64,000 nucleotides of DNA, from positions 1-64,000 of the forward strand of contig NZ_JAHFZZ010000005.1 in assembly GCF_018603905.1 (NCBI RefSeq), given 5' to 3'. Below, piece after piece: positions 39,692-47,983 of the stretch (position 1 is its first letter; every line of letters starts with the position of its first letter). The stretch is from Nonomuraea sp. NEAU-A123 (lineage in GTDB: Bacteria; Actinomycetota; Actinomycetes; Streptosporangiales; Streptosporangiaceae). The notes below the pieces were generated by a model that worked only from the letters and a program-made list of their open reading frames with translations, had not been told where the DNA came from and ran no database searches. The translations under genes were made by a program, and so were the position numbers.

Positions 39692-40878
39692 TGCGTACGC
39701 TCGACGATCTCGACGTGAAGGGTCGGCGCGTGCTCGTACGCGCCGACCTCAACGTCCCACTCGACGGTGAGACGATCACCGACGACGGCCGCATCCGCGC
39801 GTCGGTGCCGACGATCAAGGCGCTGACCGGCGCGGGCGCGAAGGTCGTCGTCTGCGCTCACCTGGGCCGCCCCAAGGGCCGCCCGACACCCGGCCTCTCG
39901 CTGAAGCCGGTCGCCGAACGCCTCGCCGAGCTGCTCGGCGAGGACGTGGCCTTCGCCACCGACGTGGTCGGCGACAGCGCGCACGGCGTCGTCGACGCGC
40001 TGCGGGAGGGCCAGGTCGCCCTGCTGGAAAACCTGCGGTTCGAGCCGGGCGAGGAGTCCAAGGACGACGCCGAGCGGGGCGCGTTCGCCGAGAAGCTGGC
40101 CGGACTCGCCGAGCTCTACGTGGGCGACGGCTTCGGTGCGGTGCACCGCAAGCACGCCAGCGTCTACGACGTGCCCCGGCTGCTGCCGCATGCGGCGGGC
40201 GGGCTCATCGTGGCCGAGGTCGAGGTGCTCAAGAAGCTCACCGAGGACACCGAGCGCCCTTACGTGGTGGTGCTGGGCGGCGCCAAGGTCTCCGACAAGC
40301 TCGGCGTCATCGCCAACCTGCTGGCCAAGGTCGACCGGCTGCTGATCGGCGGCGGCATGGCCTACACCTTCCTCAAGGCTCAGGGCTACGAGGTCGGCAA
40401 GTCGCTGCTCCAGGAGGACCAGCTCGACCAGGTGCGCGGCTTCCTCAACGAGGCCGCCGAGCGTGGCGTCGACCTCGTGCTGCCCGTCGACGTGCTGGCC
40501 GCGACCGGCTTCGCCGAGGACGCGCCGTACGACGTGGTCGAGGCCACCGCCATCCCGGCCGACCGCGAGGGGCTCGACATCGGTCCCAAGACCCGTGAGC
40601 TGTTCGCGGCCAAGCTGGCCGACGCCAAAACTGTCTTCTGGAACGGCCCCATGGGCGTCTTCGAGTTCGACGCCTTCTCCGGCGGCACCCGGGCCGTGGC
40701 CGAGACGCTGATCAGGGCCGACGCCCTGACAGTGGTCGGCGGCGGCGACTCGGCGGCGGCCGTGCGCAAGTTCGGCCTGCCCGAAGACGGCTTCTCGCAC
40801 ATTTCCACCGGTGGCGGAGCGAGCCTCGAATATCTCGAAGGCAAGACCCTCCCCGGACTCGCCGCCTTGGAGGACTGA
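39691..40878 (+). CDS. pgk: Phosphoglycerate kinase
   Basis: A 395-residue kinase of lower glycolysis. The substrate-side motifs [11 protein letters not shown] and HLGRPKG are at the N-terminus. The ATP-side region has [22 protein letters not shown] and the glycine-rich [11 protein letters not shown] near the C-terminus. Its ATG shares one base with the gap stop codon (TGATG), so translation should be coupled. Confidence 0.97.
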
Positions 40879-40880
40879 CC

Positions 40881-41657
40881 GTGAGAAAGCCGCTCTTCGC
40901 CGGCAACTGGAAGATGAACCTCAATCACCTCGAGGCCATCTCTCTGGTCCAGAAGCTCGCCTTCGCGTTCACCGACAAGGACTTCGACCGGGTGGAGGTG
41001 GCCGTCCTGCCGCCTTTCACCGACCTTCGCAGCGTCCAGACGCTCGTCGACGGCGACAAGCTGCGCATCGTCTACGGCGCGCAGGACCTGTCCCAGCACG
41101 AAGCGGGCGCCTACACCGGCGAGATCTCGGGCGCGATGCTGGCCAAGCTGAGCTGCACGTTCGTCCTGGCCGGCCACTCGGAGCGGCGTCAGTATCACCA
41201 CGAGGACGACGACCTGGTCAACGCCAAGGCGCAGGCGGCACTCCGCCACTCGCTCACGCCGATTCTGTGCGTGGGCGAGGGCCTGCCCGTGCGCCAGGCG
41301 GGCGAACACGTGTCACACTGCCTGAACCAGCTTGACGGTGGACTGCGCAAAATCTCCGCTGAGCAGGCACAATCGATGGTAGTGGCCTACGAGCCGGTGT
41401 GGGCGATCGGCACCGGCGAGGTGGCCACTCCCGAGGACGCCCAAGAGGTCTGTGCGGCACTGCGAGGCAGACTCGCTGAGCTGTACAACGCCGAAGTGGC
41501 CTCAGCAGTACGTATCCTCTACGGAGGGTCAGTAAAGTCAGGCAACATCGCAGGGATCATGGCTCAACCCGATATCGACGGCGCGCTCGTGGGCGGTGCC
41601 AGCATCGATGCCGGGGAGTTCGTAAAGATCTGCCGTTTCTCCGATATGTCCGGCTAA
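40881..41657 (+). CDS. tpiA: Triosephosphate isomerase
   Basis: A 258-residue TIM barrel. GNWKMN carries the catalytic Lys, GHSERR the catalytic His, and [12 protein letters not shown] the catalytic Glu with loop 6. [10 protein letters not shown] and GALVGGASI bind phosphate. The GTG at 40881 lies 2 nt after the pgk stop, with GGAGG inside the end of pgk. Confidence 0.97.
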   Translation: MRKPLFAGNWKMNLNHLEAISLVQKLAFAFTDKDFDRVEVAVLPPFTDLRSVQTLVDGDKLRIVYGAQDLSQHEAGAYTGEISGAMLAKLSCTFVLAGHSERRQYHHEDDDLVNAKAQAALRHSLTPILCVGEGLPVRQAGEHVSHCLNQLDGGLRKISAEQAQSMVVAYEPVWAIGTGEVATPEDAQEVCAALRGRLAELYNAEVASAVRILYGGSVKSGNIAGIMAQPDIDGALVGGASIDAGEFVKICRFSDMSG

Positions 41658-41719
41658 CTGAGTCGTTCCGGGGGTGCGACTTGACAACAAGCCGTACCCT
41701 CTAGAGGCAAGTTTGAATC

Positions 41720-41731
41720 GTCACGCGTGAC
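41720..41731. promoter_or_regulatory. Palindrome GTCACGCGTGAC upstream of secG
   Basis: A perfect 12-bp palindrome 25 nt before the secG start. Its right half ACGCGTGACAG (41723-41733) recurs exactly at 41997-42007, upstream of rbpA. TTGACA at 41681-41686 is a candidate -35 for the secG promoter. The binding factor, if any, is unknown. Confidence 0.4.
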
Positions 41732-41756
41732 AGAGCATTGAAGGACTAGGCATACC

Positions 41757-41987
41757 GTGGAAATCGGAATCTCCATCGCCCTCATCTTGGCGAGCTGTCT
41801 CATGATCCTGCTCGTCCTGCTCCACAAGGGCAAGGGTGGCGGCTTGTCTGACATGTTCGGCGGCGGTTTCTCGTCGAACTTCGGTGGTTCCTCGGTGGTG
41901 GAGCGTAACCTCGACCGGTTGACCGTCATCACGGGCACCGTCTGGTTCGTCTGCATCATCGCTCTGGGCCTGCTTCTCAGGCCCTGA
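41757..41987 (+). CDS. secG: Protein translocase subunit SecG
   Basis: A 76-residue auxiliary subunit of the SecYEG channel. Two membrane helices, IALILASCLMILLVLL and LTVITGTVWFVCIIALGLLL, flank the conserved loop HKGKGGGLSDMFGGG. The start is GTG at 41757. It follows tpiA and precedes rbpA as in other actinomycetes. Confidence 0.95.
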   Translation: MEIGISIALILASCLMILLVLLHKGKGGGLSDMFGGGFSSNFGGSSVVERNLDRLTVITGTVWFVCIIALGLLLRP

Positions 41988-42055
41988 GTCAGGTTGACGC
42001 GTGACAGTGATTCTCCCCCCGTGTGTCACGGGGCGATCGAGCGAGGAGTTCATCC

Positions 42056-42400
42056 GTGGGTAGTGGCAACGCGATCCGTGGCAGCCGTGTCGGCGCCGGC
42101 CCGATGGGGGAGGCCGAGCGCGGCGAGGCAGCTCCGAGAGTGCGGGTCTCGTTCTGGTGCGCCAACATGCATGAGACGCGTCCCAGCTTCGCCAGCGACG
42201 CGGCGGTGCCCGAAATGTGGGACTGCCCACGCTGCGGTCTCCCGGCCGGCCAGGACGAGCAGGCCCCGCCTGCCCCGCCCCGGAACGAGCCGTACAAGAC
42301 GCACCTCGCTTATGTGAAGGAGCGCAGGAGCGACAAGGACGGCAAGGCGATCCTCGAGGAAGCACTGGAGCGTCTCCGCAACAACAAGTCTCCCTGGTAG
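42056..42400 (+). CDS. rbpA: RNA polymerase-binding protein RbpA
   Basis: A 114-residue actinobacteria-specific transcription factor that binds RNA polymerase and the principal sigma factor and stabilises the open complex. The N-terminal GSGNAIRGSRVGAGPMGEAE, the zinc-binding FWCANMH... WDCPRCGLPAG region and the C-terminal sigma-interacting helix (KTHLAYVKERRSDKDG) are all present. The GTG at 42056 has GAGGAG 7 nt upstream. I do not see a clear SigR-type promoter in the 68-bp gap after secG. Confidence 0.96.
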   Translation: MGSGNAIRGSRVGAGPMGEAERGEAAPRVRVSFWCANMHETRPSFASDAAVPEMWDCPRCGLPAGQDEQAPPAPPRNEPYKTHLAYVKERRSDKDGKAILEEALERLRNNKSPW

Positions 42401-42433
42401 GACCAGCAGGGCCTTGTCATCTCAGAGGTACAT

Positions 42434-42476
42434 ACGTCAGAAGGGCCCCGGCACTGCGCCGGGGCCCTTCTGACGT
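42434..42476. terminator. Strong bidirectional terminator after rbpA
   Basis: A perfect 19-bp stem (ACGTCAGAAGGGCCCCGGC with its exact complement) closes a 5-nt loop, 33 nt after rbpA and 22 nt before the stop of the convergent gene. It can serve both strands. Confidence 0.92.
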
Positions 42477-42498
42477 TGTGGCGTAACTCCAGGGGCGG

Positions 42499-43053
42499 TC
42501 AGGGGCCTGGTTGGCGCCGTAGGGCTGAGACGTGTTCGCGGACCTGGTCCAGGCGGCGTTCGAGCTCTGGGAGGAAGCGGGGGTCGAGCGACTCCCGGTC
42601 CGTGGTCAGGCGGTGGGCGGCTTCCGCCGCGACCTGTTCCACCAGCCGGAGTACGTCGGCTCGGCCGCTGAGGTAGCCCTCCCGTACCGCGGCGGCGTGC
42701 TCGGCGGCTAGGTCGTGGTCCACCCCTGTGGTGTCCAGGTCCAGCAGGTCGCGCACTCCCGAGGCGCCGATGGTGAACGCCAGCGGCCACACCAGCCCCG
42801 CCAGGTCGGTCCAGTGAAGCGGTACGGGCAGCAACCACCCGCAGACCGCGAGGATCGACGCCAGCCAGGCCACGGCCGCGATCCGTCGTCCCGGCCCCAG
42901 GTCGCGCCAGTACACGACCGTCAGCGGGACGGCGAAGAGCATGCAGTGCAGGAACGGCATCCGGGTGAGCCCCCCGGCGGCCATCGTGCGCATGAGCGAC
43001 GTCGAGACCAGCGCGTCACCGTCGTCGCGCAGGCCAGCGCCGCGACGGCCCAC
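42499..43053 (-). CDS. Membrane protein gene with probable frameshift near its start
   Basis: The open frame encodes 184 residues with hydrophobic helices at FLHCMLFAVPLTVVYW, IAAVAWLASILAVCGWLL and LAGLVWPLAFTIGAS, then a charged helical C-terminus (VRDLLDLDTTG... LERRLDQVREHVSALRR). In this frame the start is poor: GTG 43053 or ATG 42993, neither with a ribosome site. A much better start lies in another frame: ATG 43070, preceded by GGAGG at 5 nt, reads MVMRRTWAVAALACATTVT, a natural membrane-protein beginning. One extra base near 43016 would join the two. It may therefore be a frameshifted gene or carry a sequencing error. Family not recognised. Confidence 0.65.
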   Translation of the reverse strand: MGRRGAGLRDDGDALVSTSLMRTMAAGGLTRMPFLHCMLFAVPLTVVYWRDLGPGRRIAAVAWLASILAVCGWLLPVPLHWTDLAGLVWPLAFTIGASGVRDLLDLDTTGVDHDLAAEHAAAVREGYLSGRADVLRLVEQVAAEAAHRLTTDRESLDPRFLPELERRLDQVREHVSALRRQPGP

Positions 43054-43129
43054 GTTCGCCGCATCACCATGTCAGCCTCCGTTCGAGTCGGAGGCGACCG
43101 TACCTGGGAAAAGTGCGCGTTCCGCAGGG

Positions 43130-44749
43130 CTACCCCTCGTGTACGGCGACGCCGTCCACGAACGTCATGCGCGCCCGAGTCGTCCAGATGTCGCGCTCCG
43201 GCAGCTCGAACGGGTCGCGGTCCAGGACGACCAGGTCCGCCGGGCGGCCCGGCTCGATCACGCCGGCGGGTGAGCGGTTGATCCAGGCCGAGCCCGCCGT
43301 ATACGCCGTCAGCGCGGTCGCCAGGTCGAGGCGCTGGCCGGGCAGGAACGGGGTCTGCGCCGTCGGATAGCCGGCATGCACCGAGCCGCCGGGCTCCGTG
43401 CGGTTGACGGCCACGTGCATGCCCTGCAGCGGATCGGCGCTCGACACCGGCCAGTCGCTGCCCGCGCAGAACCTCGTGCCGTGGGCGAGCAGGTCGGCGA
43501 AGGGGTACTGCCACGAGGAGCGGGGCTCGCCCAGGAACGGCAGCGTCAGCTCGTCCATCTGCGCGTGGTGGGTCGCCCAGAGCGGCTGCAGGTTGGCCGT
43601 CACGCCGAGCGCGGCGAAGCGCGGCACGTCCGACGGCTCGATGATCTGCAGGTGGGCGATGTGGTGCCGGTTGGCGGGGGAGGTGCCCTCAAGGCTGTCG
43701 AGCGCCTCGCGGACGGCCCGCTCGCCGATCGCGTGGACGTGCACCTGGAAGCCGAGCCGGTCCAGCTCGGCCACGTACGTCCTGAGCTTGCCCGGGTCGA
43801 CGTAGGACAGGCCCGTGCCGCCGCAGAGGCAGTACGGCTCCAGCGTCGCGGCCGTGAAGTTCTCCGTGATGCCGTCCTGCATGATCTTCACCGAGGTTGC
43901 GCGGAACCGGTCCAGCCCCTCCGCCGAGGCGCGCCGCGCGGCCAGGTCGTCGAGCTGGTCGAGACCACGGGTCCTGTCCCACCACAGCGCGCCCACCACG
44001 CGGGCCCGCAGCCTGCCGGAGCCGGCCGCCGACACGTACGTGGGCAACTGGTCCACCGAGCCCGCGTACGAGCCGACGATGGCGTCCTGCCAGCCGGTGA
44101 TGCCGAGCGAGAACAGGTACCGCTCCGCCTCCGCGAGCGCCCGGTCCAGGTCCTGGGCGGCGGGGCGGGGAGTGAGGAGGCCGACGAGGTCCATCGCGCC
44201 TTCGTGCAGGACGCCGCTGGGCGTGCCGTCGGCGTCGCGCTCGATCCGGCCGTCGGCGGGGTCGGGGGTGCCGGCGGTGACGCCGGCCAACTCCAGGGCG
44301 CGGGCATTGACCCAGGCGGCATGGTGGTCACGCTGGATGAGGTAGACGGGCCGGTCGGCGAAGGCGAGCTGGTCGCGGTGCGGCAACCCACCAGGGAAGG
44401 CCGACATGTCCCACCCACCGCCATCGATCCACTCTTTTTCAGGATTTTTCGCCGCATAGTCGGCGATCTTCGCCAAATAGGCATCGAGTCCGTAAATTTC
44501 GGATAGATCGCACTTGGCGCGCTCCAGGCCCGCCTGCACCGGATGCACATGGGCATCGGTGAACCCGGGCACCAGCAGGCCGCCCGCCAGGTCCACGGTC
44601 TCGTGGCCCGGCGCAAGCCGTACCAGCTCCCGCTCGTCTCCCACAGCGGCGATCACGCCGTCGCGGACCAGCACGGCCTCGGCGAAACCAGCCTCGGCGA
44701 AATCGGTCTTCGCGGTGAAGACGCGGCCCCCTCGGAAAAGCGTGTTCAA
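43130..44749 (-). CDS. YtcJ-like amidohydrolase
   Basis: A 539-residue metal-dependent hydrolase of the amidohydrolase family 3 (YtcJ-like) group. The N-terminal small domain reads TLFRGGRVFTAK, followed by the metal-site motif GFTDAHVHP. VHVHAIGERAVREALD and HHIAHLQIIEP supply further His ligands, and CAGSDWPVSSADPLQGMHVA carries the catalytic Asp. The TTG start at 44749 is supported by GGGAG at 6 nt and fits the domain start. Substrate unknown; it probably hydrolyses an amide or ester. It follows the FAD oxidase by 17 nt, so the two form an operon. Confidence 0.88.
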   Translation of the reverse strand: MNTLFRGGRVFTAKTDFAEAGFAEAVLVRDGVIAAVGDERELVRLAPGHETVDLAGGLLVPGFTDAHVHPVQAGLERAKCDLSEIYGLDAYLAKIADYAAKNPEKEWIDGGGWDMSAFPGGLPHRDQLAFADRPVYLIQRDHHAAWVNARALELAGVTAGTPDPADGRIERDADGTPSGVLHEGAMDLVGLLTPRPAAQDLDRALAEAERYLFSLGITGWQDAIVGSYAGSVDQLPTYVSAAGSGRLRARVVGALWWDRTRGLDQLDDLAARRASAEGLDRFRATSVKIMQDGITENFTAATLEPYCLCGGTGLSYVDPGKLRTYVAELDRLGFQVHVHAIGERAVREALDSLEGTSPANRHHIAHLQIIEPSDVPRFAALGVTANLQPLWATHHAQMDELTLPFLGEPRSSWQYPFADLLAHGTRFCAGSDWPVSSADPLQGMHVAVNRTEPGGSVHAGYPTAQTPFLPGQRLDLATALTAYTAGSAWINRSPAGVIEPGRPADLVVLDRDPFELPERDIWTTRARMTFVDGVAVHEG

Positions 44750-44766
44750 GATGTGCTCCCTGGTGG

Positions 44767-46158
44767 TCAGTGGCCGGTGATGAGGTCGGCCACGCGGGCC
44801 AGCACGGACGTGCGCGGCATCGACCGCTCCCGGTGGTCGGCCATCCGGTACAAGCGGTACATCGCGTGCACCCCCAGCCAGCGCAGCGGCTCCGGCTCCC
44901 AGGCCCGCACCCGGCGCCCCACCCACGGCAGCTCCGTCAGCGCCGTCCGCTCGCCCAGCACGAGGTCGCGCAGCGTACGGCCGGCCAGGTTCGCCGTCGT
45001 CACCCCGTGGCCGGTGTAGCCGCCCGCCCAGCCGAGGCCGGTGGCCGGGTCGACGTGCACGGTCGAGCACCAGTCGCGCGGCACCCCCAGCACCCCCGAC
45101 CACGCGTGCGCCACCGAGGAGGACGCCGCGGCGGGGAAGAAGTCGATCAGCAGCTCCCAGAGCGCCTGGACCGTCCGCTCGTGCGTGTGCCCCCTGGCGT
45201 CCACCCGCGAGCCGTACAGGTACGGCCGGCCGCGCCCGCCGAAGGCGATGCGGTCATCGGCGGTCCGCTGCGCGTACATGTAGTAGTGGGCCATGTCCCC
45301 GAGCAGCTCGGACCCCTGCCAGCCGACCGTCTCCCAGAAGGAGGCGGGCAGCGGCTCGGTGACGATCAGCGAGCTGTTCATCGGCAGCCACTGCCGCCGC
45401 AGCCCCTTCAACTGCGCGGTGAACCCCTCGGTCGCGCGGAGCACGTGACGTGCCCGGACCGTCCCGAACGGCGTCACGGCCCGCCCCGGGGCGATCTCCG
45501 TGACGGGCGTCCGCTCGTAGACGGTCACCCCGAGATCCCGGACGGCCCCCGCCAGCCCCTGTACGAGCTTGGCGGGCTGGATCCGCGCGCAGTGCGGGCT
45601 CCAGGAGGCGGCCACGGCGCCAGCCACCCGCAGCCGCTCCGCGGGATCGACCAGCCGCAGGTCCGCCTCCTCGATGCCCCAGGCGCGGGCGGCCGACACC
45701 GAGGCCCGCAGCCGGGCCGCCTGGGCGGGAGTGCGGGCCACGTTGACCACGCCGCCCTTGACGACGTCGGCGTCGATGGCCTCCTTCTCGCAGACCCCGA
45801 TCACCTCGTCGATCGAGGCGTACATCTCGCGCTGCAGCCGCCGCGCCGCATCCACCCCGTGCGTGCTGGCATAGCGCTGGTGCGACCCGGCCAGGTCGCC
45901 GGTCAGCCAGCCGCCGTTGCGCCCCGAGGCCCCGAACCCGGCGAAGTCCTTCTCCAGCACCACCACGTTCAGCGACGGCCGGGCCTGCTTGAGGTAGTAG
46001 GCGGTCCACAATCCTGTGTAGCCCGCACCGACGATCACCACGTCCGCTTGGAGGTCGCCGTCGAGGCGTGGACCAGGGGAAGGCGCGCCGGAAGAGCGGT
46101 ACCAGAAGGAGACGTCGCCGTTCACGAATCCGGACGACAGGGAGACTTGCGCGTTCAT
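44767..46158 (-). CDS. FAD-dependent oxidoreductase, DAO/PuuB-like
   Basis: A 463-residue flavoprotein of the D-amino-acid oxidase/gamma-glutamylputrescine oxidase type. The dinucleotide motif is VVIVGAGYTGLWTAYYL near residues 40-56, followed by VVVLEKDFAGFGASGRNGGW, a block common in PuuB-like amine oxidases. The C-terminal HAWSGVLGVPRDW and GWAGGYTGHGVTTANLAG complete the FAD domain. The start ATG 46158 has GGAGG at 9 nt. Together with the amidohydrolase, it suggests breakdown of an amide- or amine-containing compound (inference). Confidence 0.88.
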   Translation of the reverse strand: MNAQVSLSSGFVNGDVSFWYRSSGAPSPGPRLDGDLQADVVIVGAGYTGLWTAYYLKQARPSLNVVVLEKDFAGFGASGRNGGWLTGDLAGSHQRYASTHGVDAARRLQREMYASIDEVIGVCEKEAIDADVVKGGVVNVARTPAQAARLRASVSAARAWGIEEADLRLVDPAERLRVAGAVAASWSPHCARIQPAKLVQGLAGAVRDLGVTVYERTPVTEIAPGRAVTPFGTVRARHVLRATEGFTAQLKGLRRQWLPMNSSLIVTEPLPASFWETVGWQGSELLGDMAHYYMYAQRTADDRIAFGGRGRPYLYGSRVDARGHTHERTVQALWELLIDFFPAAASSSVAHAWSGVLGVPRDWCSTVHVDPATGLGWAGGYTGHGVTTANLAGRTLRDLVLGERTALTELPWVGRRVRAWEPEPLRWLGVHAMYRLYRMADHRERSMPRTSVLARVADLITGH

Positions 46159-46254
46159 GGCCGTTATCCTCCTATACGCCGCATCTCGCTACGAAATTCG
46201 CATTCGAAACACGGCGGTAGCGGCCAGGTAACACCGCCCCGGCATCCTCTTCGT

Positions 46255-47277
46255 ATGGGATTCTTGCGCATTCGCACGACGGTGGACGAGCGTCCGGGAC
46301 GGCTGGCCTCCCTGGCCGCGGCCCTGGCCGACAGGGGCGGCAACATCCTCGGCCTGAGCGTCCAGTCGGACGCGGACGGCACCGTCGACGAGTTCGTCGC
46401 CGACATCCCGGCCAGCCCGGAGGCCGTGCGCGAGGCCCTGGAAGGGGCGGGTGGACGCCGCGTCCAGGTGGTCCCCGCGACGGCGCACGAGCTGACCGAC
46501 GAGCCCACCCGCGCGCTGCTGCTCGCCTCCCGGCTGCGGTCCATGCCGTGGCGGCTGCCGGAGTTCCTGGCCGAGCTGCTGCGCGCCGACGATGCCCGGT
46601 GGATCTATGGTGAAGCCGTGAGTGACCTTCCCGACCCGACCCTGCTCGTGGTGCCCGTAGCGCCCAAGCGGGCCGTCCGGCTGCGCCGCGCCGAGCTGCC
46701 CTTCACGCTGACCGAGGCGGCCAGGGCGGCCTCCTTCGTCCGGCTCGCGCAGCCGCCGGTCGAGCAGAGCGCCGGCGAGCCCGTGATCAGGCTGAGCGAC
46801 GGTGAGGAGGTCACGGTCCGGCCGCTCACCTCGATCTACCGGGAGGCCATACGCGACCTGCACGACAGGTGCTCGCCCGAGGCCCGCAGGTTCCGCTACT
46901 TCACCTCGATGCCCGCGCTGCCGGCGCGGATGTTCGACCAGCTCTGCGACCGCAGCCGCGGCCACTCGATCGTCGCCGGGCACGACGGCCAGGTGGTGGC
47001 CATGGCCTCCTTGATGTTCACTCCCGATCCCGGCATCGCCGAGATGGCCTTCCTGGTCGAGGACCGCTGGCAGGGGCGCGGTCTGGGCACGGCATTGGCC
47101 CGCTCGCTGGTGCGCGAGGCGCGTGATCTCGGCTACGCCGAGGTCAGGGCCACGATGCTGTCCGACAACGTACGGATGCGGCGGCTCCTGCTGTCGCTGG
47201 GCGCCACGATCGGCTACACCGAGGACCCGGGCGTGATGGAGGCCAGGCTGCCGGTCGGCGCGCTGGCGTCAGCCTGA
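46255..47277 (+). CDS. ACT-domain GNAT acetyltransferase
   Basis: A 340-residue fusion. Residues ~1-80 form an ACT regulatory domain (LRIRTTVDERPGRLASLAAA... GNILGLSVQSDADG), which usually binds an amino acid. The C-terminal ~170 residues are a GNAT N-acetyltransferase: VTVRPLTSIYREAIRDL, then the acetyl-CoA loop VEDRWQGRGLGTALARSLV. The middle is a linker. The ATG at 46255 lacks a clear ribosome site; the open frame upstream to 44770 is antisense to the FAD oxidase gene and not supported. Target unknown; amino-acid-gated protein lysine acetyltransferases of this architecture are known in actinobacteria. Confidence 0.87.
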   Translation: MGFLRIRTTVDERPGRLASLAAALADRGGNILGLSVQSDADGTVDEFVADIPASPEAVREALEGAGGRRVQVVPATAHELTDEPTRALLLASRLRSMPWRLPEFLAELLRADDARWIYGEAVSDLPDPTLLVVPVAPKRAVRLRRAELPFTLTEAARAASFVRLAQPPVEQSAGEPVIRLSDGEEVTVRPLTSIYREAIRDLHDRCSPEARRFRYFTSMPALPARMFDQLCDRSRGHSIVAGHDGQVVAMASLMFTPDPGIAEMAFLVEDRWQGRGLGTALARSLVREARDLGYAEVRATMLSDNVRMRRLLLSLGATIGYTEDPGVMEARLPVGALASA

Positions 47278-47910
47278 CGCGCTCTCGCCTGGTTTGTGGT
47301 CACCTTCGTCCGGCCCGGATTCCTGTTCTGACGGTTCCGGGTCGGACGCCGCCTGGTCAGGCTGCTGGATGCCCAGGTGGCGCTCGATGCGGTCGAGGCT
47401 CTCCTGGATCTGGGTGAGCCGCTCGCCGAGCATCGTGCCGGCGGCGAAGAACATCTCGCTCGGCCGCTCCTTCGACCCCTGGCCGACCCGGGTGAGCACG
47501 CGGTGCCGCAGGTCGCCCAGCTCCACGCCGCCGTCCACGATCGCGCGGACGGCGACCCCCTCGCCCTCCCTGATCACCCCGAGCAGGATGTGCTCGGTGC
47601 CGATGTAGTTGTGGCGTAGCTGCAGGGCCTCGCGCAGCGAGAGCTCCAGGACCTTCTTGGCGCGCGGGGTGAACGGGATGTGCCCGCTCGGCGCCGTGTC
47701 GCCCTGGCCCACTTCGCGCTCGACGTACGCGCGCACGTTCCCCAGGTCGACGCCGAGGCTGTCGAGCGTCAGTGCCGCCACGCCCTCGCCCTCGTGAATG
47801 AGGCCGAGCAGGATGTGTTCCGTGCCGATGTAGTTGTGGCTCAGCATCCGCGCCTCTTCCTGGGCGAGGACGACGACCCTTCGGGCACGGTCGGTGAAGC
47901 GCTCGAACAC
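47269..47910 (-). CDS. Stand-alone Clp N-terminal domain protein
   Basis: A 213-residue protein that is essentially the double Clp_N domain of ClpC, without any ATPase. The repeat motif NYIGTEHILLGLIHEGEGVA and its second copy NYIGTEHILLGVIREGEGVA are both present, with RARRVVVLAQEEARML at the start. A Ser/Glu/Pro-rich tail follows. Such proteins may act as ClpC adaptors or decoys. The GTG at 47910 has GGAGG at 7 nt spacing. Its end overlaps the convergent acetyltransferase gene by 9 bp. Confidence 0.9.
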   Translation of the reverse strand: MFERFTDRARRVVVLAQEEARMLSHNYIGTEHILLGLIHEGEGVAALTLDSLGVDLGNVRAYVEREVGQGDTAPSGHIPFTPRAKKVLELSLREALQLRHNYIGTEHILLGVIREGEGVAVRAIVDGGVELGDLRHRVLTRVGQGSKERPSEMFFAAGTMLGERLTQIQESLDRIERHLGIQQPDQAASDPEPSEQESGPDEGDHKPGESASG

Positions 47911-47983
47911 CGGTGGCCCTCCGTTCGAGTGGCGTGCCTCCACTATGCGCTACAAACCAGCGGATGTGGGGTATTTGACCAGT

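Noticed and set aside
43950..43968. TGGTCGAGACCA palindrome resembling a DasR site
   Set aside because: It lies deep inside the amidohydrolase coding sequence, where such GC-rich palindromes arise by chance; no promoter is near.
44770..46254. Long upstream extension of the ACT-GNAT frame
   Set aside because: It is antisense to the FAD oxidase gene and has no domain; the ACT domain starts at ATG 46255.
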